Shown here: positions 4,555 to 5,251 of the stretch, in pieces | Layout of the letters: the number at the start of each line of letters is the position of its first letter | How positions within the stretch are numbered: the stretch's first letter is position 1 | Source of the DNA: Friedmanniella sp. | GTDB taxonomy: Bacteria > Actinomycetota > Actinomycetes > Propionibacteriales > Propionibacteriaceae | DNA length: 5,251 nt | Assembly: GCA_025964935.1 (NCBI GenBank) | Contig: JAOPXW010000056.1 | Coordinates: 1-5,251 of the forward strand | Reading direction: 5' to 3' | The notes under the pieces: generated by a model | The model's database searches: none | Told to the model about the DNA's origin: nothing | Seen by the model: the letters and a program-made list of their open reading frames with translations, nothing else | Program-made: the position numbers and the translations under genes

Positions 4555-5251
4555 CCAAGTACGCACCTCGTCGGGCGCTGATCGAGGACCCGCCCGCGGG
4601 AGCTCCGACCACCCCCGTCCCGGCGGACCCCGCGGTGGCCCTCGAGCCCGCCACCGCCGCCCCCGCCGGCGCCGCCGCCTCCGCGACCGGCGCCCCCACG
4701 ACCGACAGCTACCTCAGCCACAGTCAGATCCTGGTGGTCATGGGTGGCCTGATGGCCGGCATGTTCCTGGCGGCCCTGGACCAGAGCATCGTGGGCGTGG
4801 CGCTGCCCAAGATCACCTCCGAGCTCGGGGGGCTGGACAAGCTCTCCTGGGTCGTGACGGCCTACCTCCTGACTTCGACCGCCGCCACCCCGCTGTGGGG
4901 CAAGATCTCCGATCTGCTCGGCCGCCGCCCGATCTTCCAGTCCGCCATCGTGGTGTTCCTGGTCGGCTCGGTCATCTGTGGCTTCGCCAGTCCCCTGGCC
5001 GACCTGCTCAACATCTCCGGCATCGACATCATGATCGCCGGCCGGGCCGTGCAGGGTCTTGGTGGCGGCGGCCTGATGTCGCTGGCGCTCGCCGTCATCG
5101 GTGACGTGATCCCCCCGCGGGAGCGCGGGAAGTACCAGGGCCTCTTCGGTGCCGTCTTCGGCGTCTCCTCGGTGGCCGGCCCGCTGCTCGGCGGTCTGTT
5201 CACCGACCACCTCGGCTGGGAGTGGATCTTCTTCATCAACCTGCCGATCGG
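4551..5251 (+). CDS. DHA2-type MFS drug-efflux transporter (EmrB/QacA-like), 3'-truncated by window
   Basis: The first 233 codons of a proton-driven multidrug exporter of the 14-TM major facilitator group lie in the window, and the frame is still open at the end. An unusually long Ala/Pro-rich cytoplasmic N-terminus (about residues 1–57) precedes TM1 (59–82), which ends in the DHA2 block [11 protein letters not shown] with acidic D77. Motif [12 protein letters not shown], is at 117–127 between TM2 and TM3. [12 protein letters not shown] (164–175) matches motif B with its TM4 arginine, R165. [12 protein letters not shown] (204–215) is the antiporter motif C, followed by [10 protein letters not shown], where the commonest form has WRW. 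The ATG at 4551 overlaps the marR stop by 4 nt, with GGAG 5 nt upstream. The transporter is thus translationally coupled to its presumed repressor. The substrate cannot be told from the sequence. Confidence 0.93.
   Translation, partial: MTKYAPRRALIEDPPAGAPTTPVPADPAVALEPATAAPAGAAASATGAPTTDSYLSHSQILVVMGGLMAGMFLAALDQSIVGVALPKITSELGGLDKLSWVVTAYLLTSTAATPLWGKISDLLGRRPIFQSAIVVFLVGSVICGFASPLADLLNISGIDIMIAGRAVQGLGGGGLMSLALAVIGDVIPPRERGKYQGLFGAVFGVSSVAGPLLGGLFTDHLGWEWIFFINLPI

Noticed and set aside
4035..5210. A 391-codon minus-strand open frame antisense to marR and the efflux gene
   Set aside because: It is low-complexity, with His/Asp/Gly-rich and poly-Gly runs, and has no domain. The plus strand encodes clear MarR and MFS motifs.

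Overview
The window is chromosomal DNA of a high-GC Gram-positive bacterium (Actinomycetota). Three things point there: strong G/C at third codon positions, a mycothiol S-conjugate amidase (mycothiol is the actinobacterial thiol), and the gene order greA – DUF4307 membrane protein – mca – small membrane protein, which matches the Mycobacterium tuberculosis Rv1080c–Rv1083 block as I remember it. I cannot fix the genus.

Layout. Positions 86–1351 (minus strand) hold mca, followed 48 nt later by a short single-span membrane protein. Divergently, 1434–2400 (plus strand) holds a DUF4307-type membrane protein and the transcript-cleavage factor greA. greA ends at a perfect 13-bp-stem hairpin (2431–2460) placed between it and a convergent two-gene unit on the minus strand (2507–3909). 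That unit is transcribed first through a SHOCT-like/beta-solenoid protein of the YvlB/LiaX/DUF4097 type, then through a DUF2089 protein (zinc ribbon, helix-turn-helix, SHOCT-like hairpin). The two genes overlap by one base. A 144-nt divergent intergenic region (3910–4053) separates this unit from a plus-strand pair: a MarR-family repressor (4054–4554) and, overlapping by 4 nt, a DHA2-type 14-TM drug-efflux transporter cut off by the window end.

How the parts work together. The left half is housekeeping: electrophile detoxification through mycothiol, and rescue of stalled RNA polymerase. The right half looks like two independently regulated envelope or drug-response cassettes placed back to back, each with a candidate operator over its own promoter.

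The most striking non-coding signal is repeated start-site geometry. A -10-like hexamer stands exactly 6 nt before the start codon at greA, the solenoid gene, marR and, more weakly, the DUF4307 gene. This predicts leaderless mRNAs. Two near-identical 11-bp palindromic sites, 25 bp apart, bracket the marR -10 box, and the second contains the marR start codon. No RNA genes, mobile elements or CRISPR arrays were seen. Apart from the intergenic regions listed, the window is filled by genes.
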